DNA of 64,000 nt from Candidatus Proximibacter danicus (GTDB taxonomy: Bacteria; Pseudomonadota; Gammaproteobacteria; Burkholderiales; Rhodocyclaceae), in assembly GCA_016710885.1 (NCBI GenBank), contig JADJUC010000002.1, positions 62,001-126,000 on the forward strand. Reading direction: 5' to 3'. Positions within the stretch are counted from its first letter, which is position 1. Every line of letters begins with the position of its first letter. The notes under the pieces were generated by a model, which was not told the DNA's origin, did not search any database, and saw only the letters and a program-made list of their open reading frames with translations. This document shows positions 17,742 through 26,873 of this stretch, in pieces. The position numbers were made by a program, and so were the translations under genes.

Positions 17742-19109
17742 TCACTCCTGGAAGAAACCATCTTCCTTGTATTGTTTGAGCTTGTAGCGCAGCGTTCGTT
17801 CGGAAATGCCCAGGCGCTCGATCGCCAGCTTGCGTACTCCACCAACGGCTGCGAGCGTTTCCAGAATATGCTCGCGCTCGAGATCGCGAATGCTGTCACC
17901 CCGCAGCGCCTCCGGCTTCACCTCGGCAGGGACTGAGGAGGCAGGAACCGCCACTCCCACTACCGAAGCGCACCCCACCATTGCTGGCAGCAGATGAAGA
18001 TGCTCGACGTCGATATTTTCCCCCGGAGCCATGATCATCGCCCGCTGCACCACGTTTTCCAGCTCGCGCACATTGCCGGGCCATGGGTGAGCCCGCAACG
18101 CGGCCTCTGCCGCTGGAGAAAAGACCATGCCGGCCCGGCCGACCATACCGCCATTCGCCACCAGAAAATGTCGGGCCAGCGCAACAATGTCATCCGGGCG
18201 CTGACGCAGGGCGGGAATGGGGAGAGGAAACACGTTCAGCCGGTAAAACAGGTCTTCACGAAACGCCCCTCGCGCCACCGCTTCAGTCATATCGCGGTTG
18301 GAAGTGGCAACAATCCGGATGTTCAGGGCAACCGGTTTTTTACCTCCCACCCGCTCCACTTCCCGCTCCTGCAGCACACGCAGCAATTTTGCCTGCAGGC
18401 CGAGTGGCATCTCCGTCACTTCATCGAGAAGCAAGGTGCCATCCTGGGCCTGTTCGAACTTGCCGGCCTGCGCCTGCTGGGCGCCGGTGAAGGCGCCTTT
18501 TTCATAGCCGAACAAGGTGGCTTCGAGCAAGGTATCGGGAATGGCAGCGCAATTGATCGCCACAAACGGGCCGTCCCGGCGGGCGGAGTGCTGGTGAATG
18601 TAGCGCGCCACGACTTCCTTGCCGACCCCGGACTCCCCCGTCAGCAAGACCGTGGCATCGGTCTGGGCGACCCGCGCCGCCATCGAGAACAGGTTGCGAC
18701 TAGCGACATCCTTGGCAACGACGCCGGCATCATCCTCGGCCTCGGGCAATTTGTATTTTTCGACGTGGGCCAGCAGTGCCTGCGGCTCAAAAGGCTTGAG
18801 CAGAAAATCACAGGCACCGGCGCGCATGGCCTCAACGGCGCGATCCACATCGGCATACGCGGTCATCAACACCACCGGCAAATGGGGCCAGCGGGTACGG
18901 ATTTCCTTCAGCAGCGTAATTCCGTCCATCGGCATCATGCGTACATCGCTGACCACCAGCGACACCGCCTGGCTGGCAAGCAAGTTCATCGCCTCCTGTC
19001 CACCCGGTGCGGAAACCACGGTTTTTCCAGCCAGCAGGAGCGTGTCGCAAACCGCTTCGCGCAGGTTGGGATCGTCTTCGACAACCAATATCGGCAAATC
19101 CTGACTCAT
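17742..19109 (-). CDS. flrC: Sigma54-dependent response regulator FlrC/FleR
   Basis: A 455-residue activator. The receiver domain spans about 1-120, with acidic pocket EDD at 11-13, phospho-acceptor Asp55 in LVVSDVRMMP and a Thr/Lys pair in LMTAYAD and LLKPFEP. The AAA+ domain spans about 130-365: Walker A GESGVGKE, sigma54 contact loop GAFTGA, Walker B GTLLLDEV. A Fis-type helix-turn-helix lies at the C-terminus (LAIERLGISERTLRYKL). FlrC activates class III flagellar genes with sigma54. The start overlaps the end of the kinase gene by 4 bp. Sites fitting this activator occur at fliE and flgB. Confidence 0.95.
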   Translation of the reverse strand: MSQDLPILVVEDDPNLREAVCDTLLLAGKTVVSAPGGQEAMNLLASQAVSLVVSDVRMMPMDGITLLKEIRTRWPHLPVVLMTAYADVDRAVEAMRAGACDFLLKPFEPQALLAHVEKYKLPEAEDDAGVVAKDVASRNLFSMAARVAQTDATVLLTGESGVGKEVVARYIHQHSARRDGPFVAINCAAIPDTLLEATLFGYEKGAFTGAQQAQAGKFEQAQDGTLLLDEVTEMPLGLQAKLLRVLQEREVERVGGKKPVALNIRIVATSNRDMTEAVARGAFREDLFYRLNVFPLPIPALRQRPDDIVALARHFLVANGGMVGRAGMVFSPAAEAALRAHPWPGNVRELENVVQRAMIMAPGENIDVEHLHLLPAMVGCASVVGVAVPASSVPAEVKPEALRGDSIRDLEREHILETLAAVGGVRKLAIERLGISERTLRYKLKQYKEDGFFQE

Positions 19110-20284
19110 CGTTCTTCCAGCCGCTCCTGAATGTCCGCCGTCGTTCCCGTCGGCAGCTCCATGACAAATTCAGCCCCTTCACCCGGGCGGGAAAACAGGT
19201 CGATACTGCCGCCGTAAGCCCGAGCCACGCCAAGGGCAATTGCCAGACCGAGCCCGGTTCCCTGCCCTTTCGTCGTAAAGAAGGGCTCAAAAATCCGTGT
19301 TTGCTGCTCCGAAGGCACGCCGGGCCCGGTGTCTCGAACACTCAATTTGATGCGCTTTCCGGCGATAGCAACGGCAAGCGTCACCGCACCACCGGTCTCA
19401 CATACCTGCAGCGCGTTTTCCAGCAAATTGAGCAAGGCGCCGGCCAGTGACTTCCGGCCACCGACGATTATAGCGTCGCCGGCCTCACCTTCCCGCCGGA
19501 ACACGACGCCACGGGCAGCACAAAGCGGTTCCAATGTCTGCGCGGCATCCGCCAACAACGCAGCAACCGGGATGACTTCGCGGCCAATGTGCTCGCCGCG
19601 AGCAAAAAGCAGAACATCCTGGATCAGACGCTCAAGGCGCCTTAACTGTTCGCTCGCCTTTTCAGCAAAACGCGTCCGGGCCTCGTCCGCAAGATCGGGC
19701 TTGGCCAGGTTGGCGCTATAAAGCAAGGCCGTCGCCAGGGGCGTCCGCAGCTGATGCGCCAGCGATGCGGCCATCTCGCCCATCGCCGCCAGACGCTGGT
19801 TACGCTCCAGACTGGCCTTCATTTCATGCGCGGCAGTAATGTCATGAATCAGGATGATTCGCCCACCGCCCGATGCGAGCACGCTTTCCGCGAGGGAAAC
19901 TCGACGCCCGCGCACGGCAAATTCATCTGGCGGCGCCGCCGCCTGCATAGTCAAGGCAAGGTTTTGCCATTGCTGGCCGCACAGCGAATCGCCCAACATG
20001 GCATTCGCCGCCGGGTTTGCTTCATTGACGACGCCTGCCGCATCAACAACGACGACACCCGCTGGCAGCGCATTCAGCAACAAACCCAGCCGCTCGGATA
20101 AAGCCTCTTTTTCTTCGTACTGGCGGCGCAACTCGCCGTTGGCCACCGCCAGTTCGTCGGTCAGAGACTGCACGCGACCCTGTAGACCGGCATAGGCCTG
20201 AGTCAGCTCATGCGAAACCTGATTGAAAACATCGAAGGCGCGCTGAAGATCTTCGGCTTTGGATAATTGCGAGGAATCGGTCAT
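19106..20284 (-). CDS. flrB: Flagellar sensor histidine kinase FlrB/FleS
   Basis: A 392-residue soluble kinase without membrane segments. A coiled N-terminus (about 10-68) leads into a PAS domain (about 70-150, GVVVVDAAGVVNEANPAANAML). The HisKA domain has His177 in MAASLAHQLRTPL. The HATPase domain shows the N box (LLNLLENALQ), DTGPGVP and GTGLGLAIALGVA. FlrB phosphorylates FlrC in response to MS-ring/export assembly in Vibrio and related systems. It is the first gene of the flrBC operon, divergent from fliF with a 94 bp gap. Confidence 0.93.
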   Translation of the reverse strand: MTDSSQLSKAEDLQRAFDVFNQVSHELTQAYAGLQGRVQSLTDELAVANGELRRQYEEKEALSERLGLLLNALPAGVVVVDAAGVVNEANPAANAMLGDSLCGQQWQNLALTMQAAAPPDEFAVRGRRVSLAESVLASGGGRIILIHDITAAHEMKASLERNQRLAAMGEMAASLAHQLRTPLATALLYSANLAKPDLADEARTRFAEKASEQLRRLERLIQDVLLFARGEHIGREVIPVAALLADAAQTLEPLCAARGVVFRREGEAGDAIIVGGRKSLAGALLNLLENALQVCETGGAVTLAVAIAGKRIKLSVRDTGPGVPSEQQTRIFEPFFTTKGQGTGLGLAIALGVARAYGGSIDLFSRPGEGAEFVMELPTGTTADIQERLEER

Positions 20285-20378
20285 TCGGGGAGAATCCCAT
20301 GCATATTGCGGCTACTATAGTAGAATATTTCTTAGCACTTCACGCTTTTTGCTTGATTAATAGAGATTAAAGGAAGGC
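20285..20378. promoter_or_regulatory. flrB-fliF divergent regulatory region
   Basis: An AT-rich island in a GC-rich locus, with a perfect 12 bp palindrome CTACTATAGTAG at 20312-20323. A sequence at 20338-20354 keeps the sigma54 CACG-N4-TTGC core but has TT in place of the near-invariant -24 GG. Either strand could hold weak sigma70-like elements. AAGGAAGG just before the fliF ATG is the ribosome-binding site. Confidence 0.45.
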
Positions 20379-22103
20379 ATGGCAGCATCACCGGACACCG
20401 CTGCAGGCGCACGATCGGCAGACGGCACGCTAAACCGCCTGCGGCTGGCATTGGCCCGGCTGGATAACCAGCAGAAGCTGGTGTTGATGTTCGCTTTTGC
20501 TGCTGTCATCACCTTGGTCGTCGGTACGGCACTATGGTCGAAGCATGGCGATTTTCGGGTACTTTTCTCGAACATCTCGGAACGTGACGGCGGCGCAATC
20601 ATCAGCTCGCTCGAGCAACTCAATGTCCCCTACAAATTTTCCGATGGCGGCGGCGCCATTCTGGTCCCGAGCGACCGGGTTCACGAAATTCGTCTGCGTA
20701 TGGCCTCGCAGGGCTTGCCCAAAGGCGGCGCGGTAGGCTTCGAATTGATGGAAAACCAGAAGTTCGGCATCAGTCAGTTTGCCGAGCAGGTGAATTACCA
20801 GCGCGCACTGGAAGGAGAGCTCTCCCGGACCATTCAGTCGGTAGGCGCGATACAAGGCGCTCGCGTGCATCTGGCGATCCCGAAGCCTTCCGTGTTTGTG
20901 CGGGAAGAGCAAAAACCATCGGCCTCCGTTCTTCTCAATGTTTATTCCGGGCGCGTCCTTGAACCGGCGCAGATCGCCGGCATCCAGAACCTCGTCGCCT
21001 CGAGCGTGCCGCAAATGCCGGCAACCAACGTCGCCATCCTTGACCAAACTGGCGCCATGCTCTCCCAGTTGAAGAGCAAGCATATGGACGCAGGCCTTGA
21101 CCCGACGCAGGTCAAGTATGTCAACGAGATCGAAGGCGCCGTTATCAAGCGCATCGAGGATATTTTGACGCCCATCGTCGGGCCGGGAAATGCCAAGGTG
21201 CAGGTCGCCGCCGACATCGATTTCTCGCAAACAGAGCAAACGGCGGAAATTCACAAGCCGAATACCACGCCGCCAGATGTCAGCATCCGCAGCCAGCAAT
21301 CAAGCGAAACCGCAAGCGCCACGGCAACGGCGGCGGTAGGCGTTCCCGGTGCGCTGACCAATCAGCCCCCCGTTCCGGCAACGGCCCCTCTGACGCAGCC
21401 AGCGACCGCAGGCGGAGCACCCGCTGCCGGTGGCCCACCCATTTCCGGCCAGATCAATGCGGCCGGCGTTCAGGCGCCGATTACCAGCGTCGGACAGCCG
21501 GTATCAACGCGCAAGGACTCAACCATCAATTACGAAGTTGACCGCACGGTCCGGCATACCAAACAATCGGCCGGCGTCGTTCGACGCTTGTCTGCTGCAG
21601 TGGTGGTCAATCACCGCAAGGAAGTGGGCAAGGATGGCAAGCCGAGCAGCAAGCCGCTGACCGAAAACGAGATCAAGCAGATCAACGATCTGGCACGAGA
21701 AGCCATGGGCTTCAGCAAGGATCGCGGCGACACGCTCTCGGTAGCCAACGCCTCGTTTACGGCAGTTGAGCGCGCGGACAACGGCATCCCGATCTGGAAA
21801 GACCCGGACATCCTTTATCTGCTCAAGGACCTGGTCAAATACGGCGCCATTGCAGCCATCATTGCCTACCTGCTGCTGAAGGTCGTCAAGCCATTGATCA
21901 ACACCATGATGACGCCGCGGCCCGGCGAGCAATACAGCCATGCCGGCAGGGGCGCATCCGCCTACGACGCCATGGCCAACGATGAGCCCCGAGGCCCGAC
22001 ACAGTTCGAAGGAAAACTTGCACAGGCAAAAGGGGTCGCCTCGCAGGACCCCAAGGCGGTAGCCAACATCATCAAGGACTGGACGGGTTCCAATGCCGGG
22101 TGA
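20379..22103 (+). CDS. fliF: Flagellar MS-ring protein FliF
   Basis: A 574-residue membrane protein that nucleates the basal body. The first membrane segment lies near 32-50 (LVLMFAFAAVITLVVGTALW). The two ring-building motifs follow: VPYKFSDGGGAILVPSDRVHEIRLRMAS, and a second block FSQTEQTAEIHKPN. The second membrane segment is near 485-505 (YGAIAAIIAYLLLKVV), with a cytoplasmic FliG-binding tail ending in AVANIIKDWTGSNAG. A Pro/Ala-rich periplasmic insert (about 320-370) is variable in the family. It begins the fliFGHIJKLMNOPQR operon and its last codons overlap fliG by 11 bp. Confidence 0.97.
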   Translation: MAASPDTAAGARSADGTLNRLRLALARLDNQQKLVLMFAFAAVITLVVGTALWSKHGDFRVLFSNISERDGGAIISSLEQLNVPYKFSDGGGAILVPSDRVHEIRLRMASQGLPKGGAVGFELMENQKFGISQFAEQVNYQRALEGELSRTIQSVGAIQGARVHLAIPKPSVFVREEQKPSASVLLNVYSGRVLEPAQIAGIQNLVASSVPQMPATNVAILDQTGAMLSQLKSKHMDAGLDPTQVKYVNEIEGAVIKRIEDILTPIVGPGNAKVQVAADIDFSQTEQTAEIHKPNTTPPDVSIRSQQSSETASATATAAVGVPGALTNQPPVPATAPLTQPATAGGAPAAGGPPISGQINAAGVQAPITSVGQPVSTRKDSTINYEVDRTVRHTKQSAGVVRRLSAAVVVNHRKEVGKDGKPSSKPLTENEIKQINDLAREAMGFSKDRGDTLSVANASFTAVERADNGIPIWKDPDILYLLKDLVKYGAIAAIIAYLLLKVVKPLINTMMTPRPGEQYSHAGRGASAYDAMANDEPRGPTQFEGKLAQAKGVASQDPKAVANIIKDWTGSNAG

Positions 22104-23091
22104 GGACGGAGTCGAAAAAGCCGCGATACTGCTTCTCTCCCTCGGCGAGGAGCAAGCATCGGAAGTGCTCAAGCATCTGGGGCCGCGCGAGGTGCAGAAA
22201 ATCGGCCACGCCATGGCCTTGCTCAAGTCGGTGCCGCGCACAAGGGTTGAAACCGTGCTCGACGATTTCAACAAATCGGCGGGCGAATCGGCCGCCGTGC
22301 ATGTGGATACCGATGCCTACATTCGTTCCGTGCTGACCAAGGCACTCGGCGATGACAAGGCCTCCAACCTGATTTCGCGCATCCTGCAAGGCGGTGACAC
22401 CGCCGGCATCGAAGGCCTGAAATGGATGGATGCACCAACAGTTGCGGATCTGATCAAGAACGAACACCCGCAGATCATCGCCACCATCCTCGTGCACCTG
22501 GACCACGATCAGGCCAGCGACATTCTCAACCAGTTCACCGAGCGCCTGCGCAATGACGTGGTGCTGCGCATCGCGACGCTCGAAGGCATCCAGCCGGGCG
22601 CGCTGAAGGAACTGAACGAAGTGATGCTGCGCATGCTCTCCGGCTCGGCGAACATCAAAAAAGCGGCGATGGGCGGCGTACGGCCGGTTGCCGAAATCCT
22701 CAACTTCATGGGCACGGCCAACGAGACCTCCGTGGTTGATGCCATTCGTGAGTACGATCCCGATCTGGCCCAGAAAATACTTGATGAGATGTTCGTTTTC
22801 GAGAACCTCAACGATCTCGACGATCGCTCGATCCAGCTGTTGCTGCGCGAAATCCAGTCCGATTCGCTGATTCTGGCCATGAAAGGCGCTTCGCCCGAGC
22901 TGCGCGAGAAAATCTTCAAGAACATGTCTCAGCGTGCGGCCGAAATGCTGCGCGAGGATCTCGAAGCGCGCGGCCCCGTGCGTGTCTCGGAAGTTGAATC
23001 CGAGCAGAAGGAAATCCTCAAGATCGTCCGCAGACTCGCCGACGAAGGCCAGATCGTCCTCGGCGGCGCCGGCGGCGAACAGATGGTCTAG
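22093..23091 (+). CDS. fliG: Flagellar motor switch protein FliG
   Basis: A 332-residue C-ring component that transmits torque from the stator. Three armadillo-like domains are evident: an N-terminal FliF-binding part beginning GVEKAAILLLSLGEEQA, the middle EHPQ motif near 120 (IKNEHPQIIATILVHLD) and the C-terminal charged torque helix (DLDDRSIQLLLREIQSDSLILAMKGA). Its length is usual. It overlaps fliF and is 2 bp from fliH. Confidence 0.97.
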   Translation: MPGEDGVEKAAILLLSLGEEQASEVLKHLGPREVQKIGHAMALLKSVPRTRVETVLDDFNKSAGESAAVHVDTDAYIRSVLTKALGDDKASNLISRILQGGDTAGIEGLKWMDAPTVADLIKNEHPQIIATILVHLDHDQASDILNQFTERLRNDVVLRIATLEGIQPGALKELNEVMLRMLSGSANIKKAAMGGVRPVAEILNFMGTANETSVVDAIREYDPDLAQKILDEMFVFENLNDLDDRSIQLLLREIQSDSLILAMKGASPELREKIFKNMSQRAAEMLREDLEARGPVRVSEVESEQKEILKIVRRLADEGQIVLGGAGGEQMV

Positions 23092-23093
23092 CC

Positions 23094-23765
23094 ATGTCCG
23101 GCTTTATCCCGAAAGAAAAACTCACCGCTTACCAGCGCTGGGAAGTGGCTGCTTTTGATGAAGCAGAAGCGGCTGCCGCCAGCCGGAATACCGCGATACC
23201 CAAGACAACCGAGCCTGCCCCCCCAGCAGAGCCAGCCATCCCCCTGCCGACCGCTGAAGATATCGAGCGCATCCACAGCGAAGCCCAACAGGCCGGCTAT
23301 ACCGTTGGCTACGAAGAAGGGCTGGGCGAGGCGCGCGCTCAAGCCGAAAAAATTTCGGCCCTTGTCGAAAACCTCGGCCACAGCCTGCAGCAACTCGATC
23401 AGGACATCGCAGAGGAACTCCTTGCCGTTGCCGTGGAAATTGCCGGCCAGGTACTGCGCCAAAGCCTCAAGATAAAACCCGAACTGGTGTTGCCGATTGT
23501 GCGCGAAGCCGTTGCCGCCCTGCCCATGCACCACGGCCATCCGGCGCTGTTCATGAATCCCGCCGATGCCGCACTGGTACGCACGCACCTTGGCGAACAA
23601 CTGGCCCACAATGGCTGGCGGATTCTCGAAGACAGCACCATCGAACCCGGGGGCTGTCGCATCGAGTCCGGCGCCAGCGAGGTCGATGCCACCTTGCAAA
23701 CACGCTGGCGTCGCGTGCTGGATGCTATTGGCACTACCGGCGAGTGGCTGGAACAGAAACCGTGA
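23094..23765 (+). CDS. fliH: Flagellar export apparatus negative regulator FliH
   Basis: A 223-residue peripheral stalk protein that binds the FliI ATPase and the C ring. It has a Pro/Ala-rich N-terminus, a central GxxxG-type helix (HSEAQQAGYTVGYEEGLGEA) and a C-terminal vacuolar-ATPase-E-like domain from about 105 (AEELLAVAVEIAGQVLRQSL). The sequence opens SGFIPKEKLTAYQRWEV, a conserved FliN-binding type start. Its TGA overlaps the GTG of fliI by 4 bp. Confidence 0.93.
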   Translation: MSGFIPKEKLTAYQRWEVAAFDEAEAAAASRNTAIPKTTEPAPPAEPAIPLPTAEDIERIHSEAQQAGYTVGYEEGLGEARAQAEKISALVENLGHSLQQLDQDIAEELLAVAVEIAGQVLRQSLKIKPELVLPIVREAVAALPMHHGHPALFMNPADAALVRTHLGEQLAHNGWRILEDSTIEPGGCRIESGASEVDATLQTRWRRVLDAIGTTGEWLEQKP

Positions 23766-25177
23766 GCACCGATCTGCCCGAGCATGGCAACACCTGGCGC
23801 GGGTATCTCGAACAATGCCGGGATGCCGCCAGCGATGCCGAACCGATTCTTTCCAGCGGCCACCTGACACGTATCAACGGCCTGGTCATGGAAGCCAGCG
23901 GACTCAAACTGCCGCTGGGAAGTTCTTGCCGGATCATTCCCACTGGCGGCGCGCCGGTAGAAGCTGAAGTCGTCGGTTTTTCGGGCGAAAAACTTTTCCT
24001 TATGCCCTCTGAAGACGTCTACGGCCTCTCCCCCGGGGCCCGTGTCGTGGCTTTCGAGACCCGCTGCCCCTTGCCAAGAATCGGCAAGCCGCGCCTGCAG
24101 CGTCGCCGCACCATTGATCGTGCAAAGTTGATGCCGGTTGGCGAAGCGCTGCTGGGCCGCGTTGTCGATGCTGCCGGCCGACCCCTCGACAATCAAGGCC
24201 CATTGCATACCGACAACCTGCGCCCCCTGCAGAGTAGGCCGATCAACCCGATGTCGCGGGCCCCGATCACCCAGGCGCTGGATGTCGGGATTCGTGCCAT
24301 CAACGCGTTGTTGACGGTTGGCAGAGGCCAGCGCATGGGCTTGTTTGCTGGCTCCGGTGTTGGAAAATCAGTGCTGCTGGGGATGATGGCGCGCTATACC
24401 GAGGCTGAAATCATCGTCGTCGGCCTGATCGGCGAACGCGGCCGCGAGGTCAAGGAATTCATTGAGCAGATTCTCGGCGAGGAAGGCCTGCGCCGGGCGG
24501 TCGTCGTTGCTGCCCCGGCCGATGTCAGCCCCCTGATGCGGCTGCAGGGCGCGGCCTACGCAACAAGCATCGCCGAGTATTTCCGCGACCAGGGCAAGCA
24601 GGTGCTCCTGATCATGGACTCGCTGACCCGCTACGCCATGGCCCAGCGAGAAATCGCCTTGGCCGTCGGCGAACCGCCTGTCACCCGCGGCTACCCGCCT
24701 TCGGTATTCGCCCGCCTGCCCCAGCTCGTCGAGCGCGCGGGCAACGGCGCCGTCGGCGGCGGCTCGATCACCGCCTTCTACACCGTGCTGGCCGAAGGCG
24801 ATGACCAGCAGGACCCAATCGCCGACGCTGCCCGGGCCATTCTCGATGGCCACATCGTTCTCTCGCGAACACTGGCCGATTCCGGGCACTACCCAGCTAT
24901 CGATATCGAGCAGTCGATTTCGCGTGCCATGGTCAGTCTGATCACCCCCGGCCACCTTGAAGCCATCAGGCGCTTCAAACAGCTCTATTCGCGCTTCCAA
25001 CGCTCGCGCGACCTGATCAGTGTTGGCGCCTACGCCGCCGGTAGTGACCCCCTGCTAGACCAAGCCATCGTCCAGCAACCGGGTTTTGAGAAATTCCTGC
25101 AGCAAAACCTCTCCGAACAGGCTGCCTACTCAAGCAGCGTCGGTGACCTGCATCGACTGTTCGGGTTAGCCACCTAG
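23762..25177 (+). CDS. fliI: Flagellum-specific ATPase FliI
   Basis: A 471-residue ATPase of the type III export apparatus, homologous to the F1 beta subunit. Walker A is GLFAGSGVGKS (near 180-190) and Walker B is VLLIMDSLTRYAMAQREI. The family signature PPVTRGYPPSVFARLPQLVERAGN follows. GTG at 23762, overlapping the fliH stop, is preferred to an in-frame GTG at 23744 because it gives the classical 4 bp coupling. The C-terminal domain (about 370-471) is intact. Confidence 0.96.
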   Translation: MSTDLPEHGNTWRGYLEQCRDAASDAEPILSSGHLTRINGLVMEASGLKLPLGSSCRIIPTGGAPVEAEVVGFSGEKLFLMPSEDVYGLSPGARVVAFETRCPLPRIGKPRLQRRRTIDRAKLMPVGEALLGRVVDAAGRPLDNQGPLHTDNLRPLQSRPINPMSRAPITQALDVGIRAINALLTVGRGQRMGLFAGSGVGKSVLLGMMARYTEAEIIVVGLIGERGREVKEFIEQILGEEGLRRAVVVAAPADVSPLMRLQGAAYATSIAEYFRDQGKQVLLIMDSLTRYAMAQREIALAVGEPPVTRGYPPSVFARLPQLVERAGNGAVGGGSITAFYTVLAEGDDQQDPIADAARAILDGHIVLSRTLADSGHYPAIDIEQSISRAMVSLITPGHLEAIRRFKQLYSRFQRSRDLISVGAYAAGSDPLLDQAIVQQPGFEKFLQQNLSEQAAYSSSVGDLHRLFGLAT

Positions 25178-25213
25178 CCAAGACTACAATGAAGCGTCCT
25201 CCCGGATGCCGCC

Positions 25214-25657
25214 ATGACCAAGCCTTTCTCACTGCAAACCGTTCTTGACCTGATGCAGCGCCGCGCCGACGACGCCACGCAGAAGTTGGCACGCCTGATT
25301 GCCGCAGAGCAGGATGCCAAGGGCAAGCTTGACCTGCTTAGCCAATACCGTGAGGAGTACGCGCGACGCTTTCAGGTATCGGCCCAGCAAGGCATGAGCC
25401 CCCTGCAGTGGAAAAATTTCCAGGATTTTCTCGACCGACTCGACGACGCCATTGCCCAGCAACAACTTGTTGTCACGAATTCGAAGACCAATACGGCAGC
25501 CGGGCAGACGCACTGGCAGGCCCAACGCACGCGGCTTAAGGCAATGGACACGCTATCGGTACGTCATCACTCGGCAGAATTCGCCCTCGAGCTTCGCCGG
25601 GAGCAAAAACTCACCGACGAGATCGCGGCGCGCAAGAAGCCGGAAGAGGATAACTAA
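25214..25657 (+). CDS. fliJ: Flagellar export chaperone/stalk protein FliJ
   Basis: A 147-residue protein, almost all coiled coil, equivalent to the gamma stalk of the export ATPase. The start KPFSLQTVLDLMQRRADDATQKLARL and a central YREEYARRFQVSAQQGM segment fit the family. It is 36 bp downstream of fliI in the same operon. Confidence 0.92.
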   Translation: MTKPFSLQTVLDLMQRRADDATQKLARLIAAEQDAKGKLDLLSQYREEYARRFQVSAQQGMSPLQWKNFQDFLDRLDDAIAQQQLVVTNSKTNTAAGQTHWQAQRTRLKAMDTLSVRHHSAEFALELRREQKLTDEIAARKKPEEDN

Positions 25658-25714
25658 GCCTGGCACGGCCCTTGCTCATTAGAAGACAAATTCTTGCCAG
25701 ACTGGAGTCTGTCC

Positions 25715-26772
25715 ATGCCATCCGCCGTTGCAGCCCTGCCGCTGCCGATTCAATCCCCGGATTTCGCGTCGCTTGTCGATAGCAGCGCCAATGCCGCCGC
25801 CAACTCAATCGTCGGTGCCGATTTTGCTGCCTTGCTGTTCAGCCAACTTTCCGGCGGCATTGAAGCCGACCAATTGCTGCCCCCCACCGAACCACTGGCA
25901 GGGGTCACGCCCGAGATACTGACAACACCGACCGATCCCGCGCTGCTGCTGGCCTCGATGGGCATCGCCGTTCCTCCCGCCATGCCAGCCGCCTGGCCGA
26001 AGGCGTGCAACTCGAAAGCGATACGGGGCTAGTGACGCCGCAGGGTTCCGGCGAAGTAGTGGCCTTGAGCACAGAAATTGGCGGGAAAGCCGGGGCTTCA
26101 AGCGAACAGACGCCGACTGACCTGTTCTCGCGAATCACTCAGGCCGCAACCGTTCCGACAACAAATAATCTGCCGGCGCTCGAAACGCCGGCAAAACTTG
26201 CCGGCTTTGAACAAAAGCTTGCCGAATCGACACAGGTGCTGGCCGAACCGGCCACCGCAACCGTGCAGCCCGGCAATGCGACGCAGTTGGGTATGAATGC
26301 AAGCCCCGCCCGGACTGCAAGCAGCGAACAAATGCACATCGAAACGCCGCTGAAAAATCAGGCGTGGCCTGCGGAATTCGGGCAAAAAATCGTCTGGATG
26401 ACAACACAGGACAAGCAGAGCGCTCAAATTACGCTCAACCCACCGCAGTTGGGGCCGATAGAAATATCATTGAACGTGAAAAACGATCAGGCGACGGCGG
26501 TGTTCGTATCCGCCAATGCCGAGGTTCGTGCGGTGATCGAATCCGCCATGCCGCGTCTGCGTGAAATGCTCGAAGGCGCTGGCGTCCAGCTTGGGCAGAC
26601 CAACGTCAGTGCCGAGTCCTTCCGCCAGTCGTCCGATGGCAGTGGTCAGGGTGGCAACCGGGCGGGCAACGGGCGCGGCGATGGTAGCGGGAACGCTGGC
26701 CAGGAGAGCGCTGGAAAAATTACGGGGACGGCAATCAAGCGCGGTAACGGTCTGGTCGACACCTTTGCCTGA
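25715..26772 (+). CDS. fliK: Flagellar hook-length control protein FliK, frameshifted
   Basis: Canonical fliK between fliJ and fliL, about 352 residues when restored. The first frame runs from ATG 25715 and falls out of phase at 25992-25994, reaching a stop at 26030-26032. The second frame continues EGVQLESDTGLVTPQGSG to 26772. One missing C in GCC-GCC-TGG (restoring AALAEGVQLES) joins them. The C-terminal hook-length domain is clear: ITLNPPQLGPIEISLNVKND, then AMPRLREMLEGAGVQLGQTNV. FliK measures hook length and triggers the FlhB switch. TGGAG lies about 8 bp before the chosen ATG; an in-frame TTG at 25694 is less likely. Confidence 0.88.
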
Positions 26773-26799
26773 TCCGTCATAGTTAGCCAAGGCGCCAAA

Positions 26800-26822
26800 G
26801 CACTGCGCATGCGCAACAGTGC
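26800..26822 (+). terminator. Hairpin between fliK and fliL
   Basis: GCACTG and CAGTGC arms flank a palindromic GCGCATGCGC-type centre. No T run follows. It may moderate read-through from fliK into fliL; function not established. Confidence 0.4.
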
Positions 26823-26873
26823 GCCACACCGACAGCGCGCTACAATGCGCGAAGGACAATAGAGGGAGTTGCA

